NCBI RefSeq assembly: GCF_026213295.1
Contig: NC_079414.1
Coordinates: 17,347,480 to 17,411,479 of the forward strand
Direction: 5' to 3'
Length of the DNA: 64,000 bases
From: Gadus chalcogrammus
Taxonomy: Eukaryota > Chordata > Actinopteri > Gadiformes > Gadidae
A program made the translations under genes and the position numbers. The notes below the pieces were generated by a model. It did not search any database, had not been told where the DNA came from, and worked only from the letters and a program-made list of their open reading frames with translations. Below are positions 63,451 through 64,000 of the stretch, piece by piece; within the stretch, counting starts at the first letter, position 1; the number at the start of each line of letters is the position of its first letter.

Positions 63451-64000
63451 GTGAGACGCACGCCGCAGCCACGTTTGAACACCAACGCAAACACAAGCCT
63501 CTTTCACACATGCACTGCAACCTTGAACTGGCCCGGATGTTACCCAGAGCTGTATGTGAGGACGCAAATGTCCGAATCGGTTGAACCAGACAATAAACAC
63601 ATATTTCCCTGCCAGCTCCTTGGTACATAATCTGTGTAATGTCCGATTGATCCCCAATGTTAATGGAACAGGCCTTAGGAGGAGTCAAAGTGACTAGATA
63701 CTGGTCTACATACGTGTGGCGAATGCAAAGAAGAAGAAATATTCAAGTGCTGCATCTTTGAAGGGGCAACTCCAGACAATGATCCAAACTCTCTGGACTT
63801 AGTCCAGGGGTTCATATGTGGAAACGGCTTCACACTTCCCTCCTCCTCCCCAACAAGCTCACAGAGCCGGGAAGGCGTCTGTTATTATATTGTGGGTTAG
63901 ACATTGCATTCTAGTCATTTCTAGCAGTAATTACATTTCCTCAGCATATGATATGGTACATACAGGGCATATGGCTGTATTCATTCAACAGTTTTCACAA
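63451..64000. other. Start of arhgap10 intron 15
   Basis: Non-coding sequence after the exon 15 donor up to the window edge. No further exon is visible. Confidence 0.6.

Overview
This is vertebrate nuclear DNA, almost certainly from a ray-finned (teleost) fish. It holds four spliced protein-coding genes in the order ednra(+), tmem184c(+), prmt9(-), arhgap10(+, cut off by the right edge). From memory, this matches the order and orientation of EDNRA-TMEM184C-PRMT9-ARHGAP10 on human 4q31, so the window is an intact conserved-synteny block. The genes were found by reading exons for GT/AG boundaries, codon-phase continuity and resemblance to the vertebrate families. In every gene the coding phase runs without a break through all exons seen. 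The very high density of long dinucleotide repeats (AC/GT and AG/CT arrays of 100-300 bp) is reminiscent of gadiform (cod-like) genomes, but that placement is inference.

Layout. 1-12274: gene-poor DNA upstream of ednra, full of microsatellites, with one DNA-transposon-like element bounded by terminal inverted repeats (4364-5041) and a few AT-rich stretches that look like conserved non-coding elements. 12319-20005: ednra, a 451-residue endothelin A receptor in seven coding exons; intron 3 carries an 812-bp foldback element flanked by TTAA. 20006-25794: ednra 3' flank and tmem184c promoter region. 25795-29536: tmem184c, 457 residues, ten coding exons. 29537-31351: short convergent intergenic region. 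31352-40236 (minus strand): prmt9, 914 residues, twelve coding exons, with proline/threonine/alanine-rich and polyalanine insertions in a large 835-bp exon. 40237-41450: head-to-head promoter region shared by prmt9 and arhgap10. 41451-64000: arhgap10 (GRAF2-type BAR-PH-RhoGAP protein), first fifteen exons (462 codons), ending inside the RhoGAP domain; its introns hold a 240-bp hAT-type element with an 8-bp target duplication, a Harbinger-like MADF fragment, SINEs, and a candidate element containing a perfect 20-bp hairpin.

The four genes are neighbours by descent and do not form a pathway: a G-protein-coupled peptide receptor, a multi-pass membrane protein, an arginine methyltransferase acting on a splicing factor, and a Rho GTPase-activating protein. 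I found no evidence for a new multi-gene system. The most unusual items are the foldback element, microsatellites acting as splice-acceptor tracts in ednra, the low-complexity insertions in Prmt9, and a GC-rich island inside a prmt9 intron.
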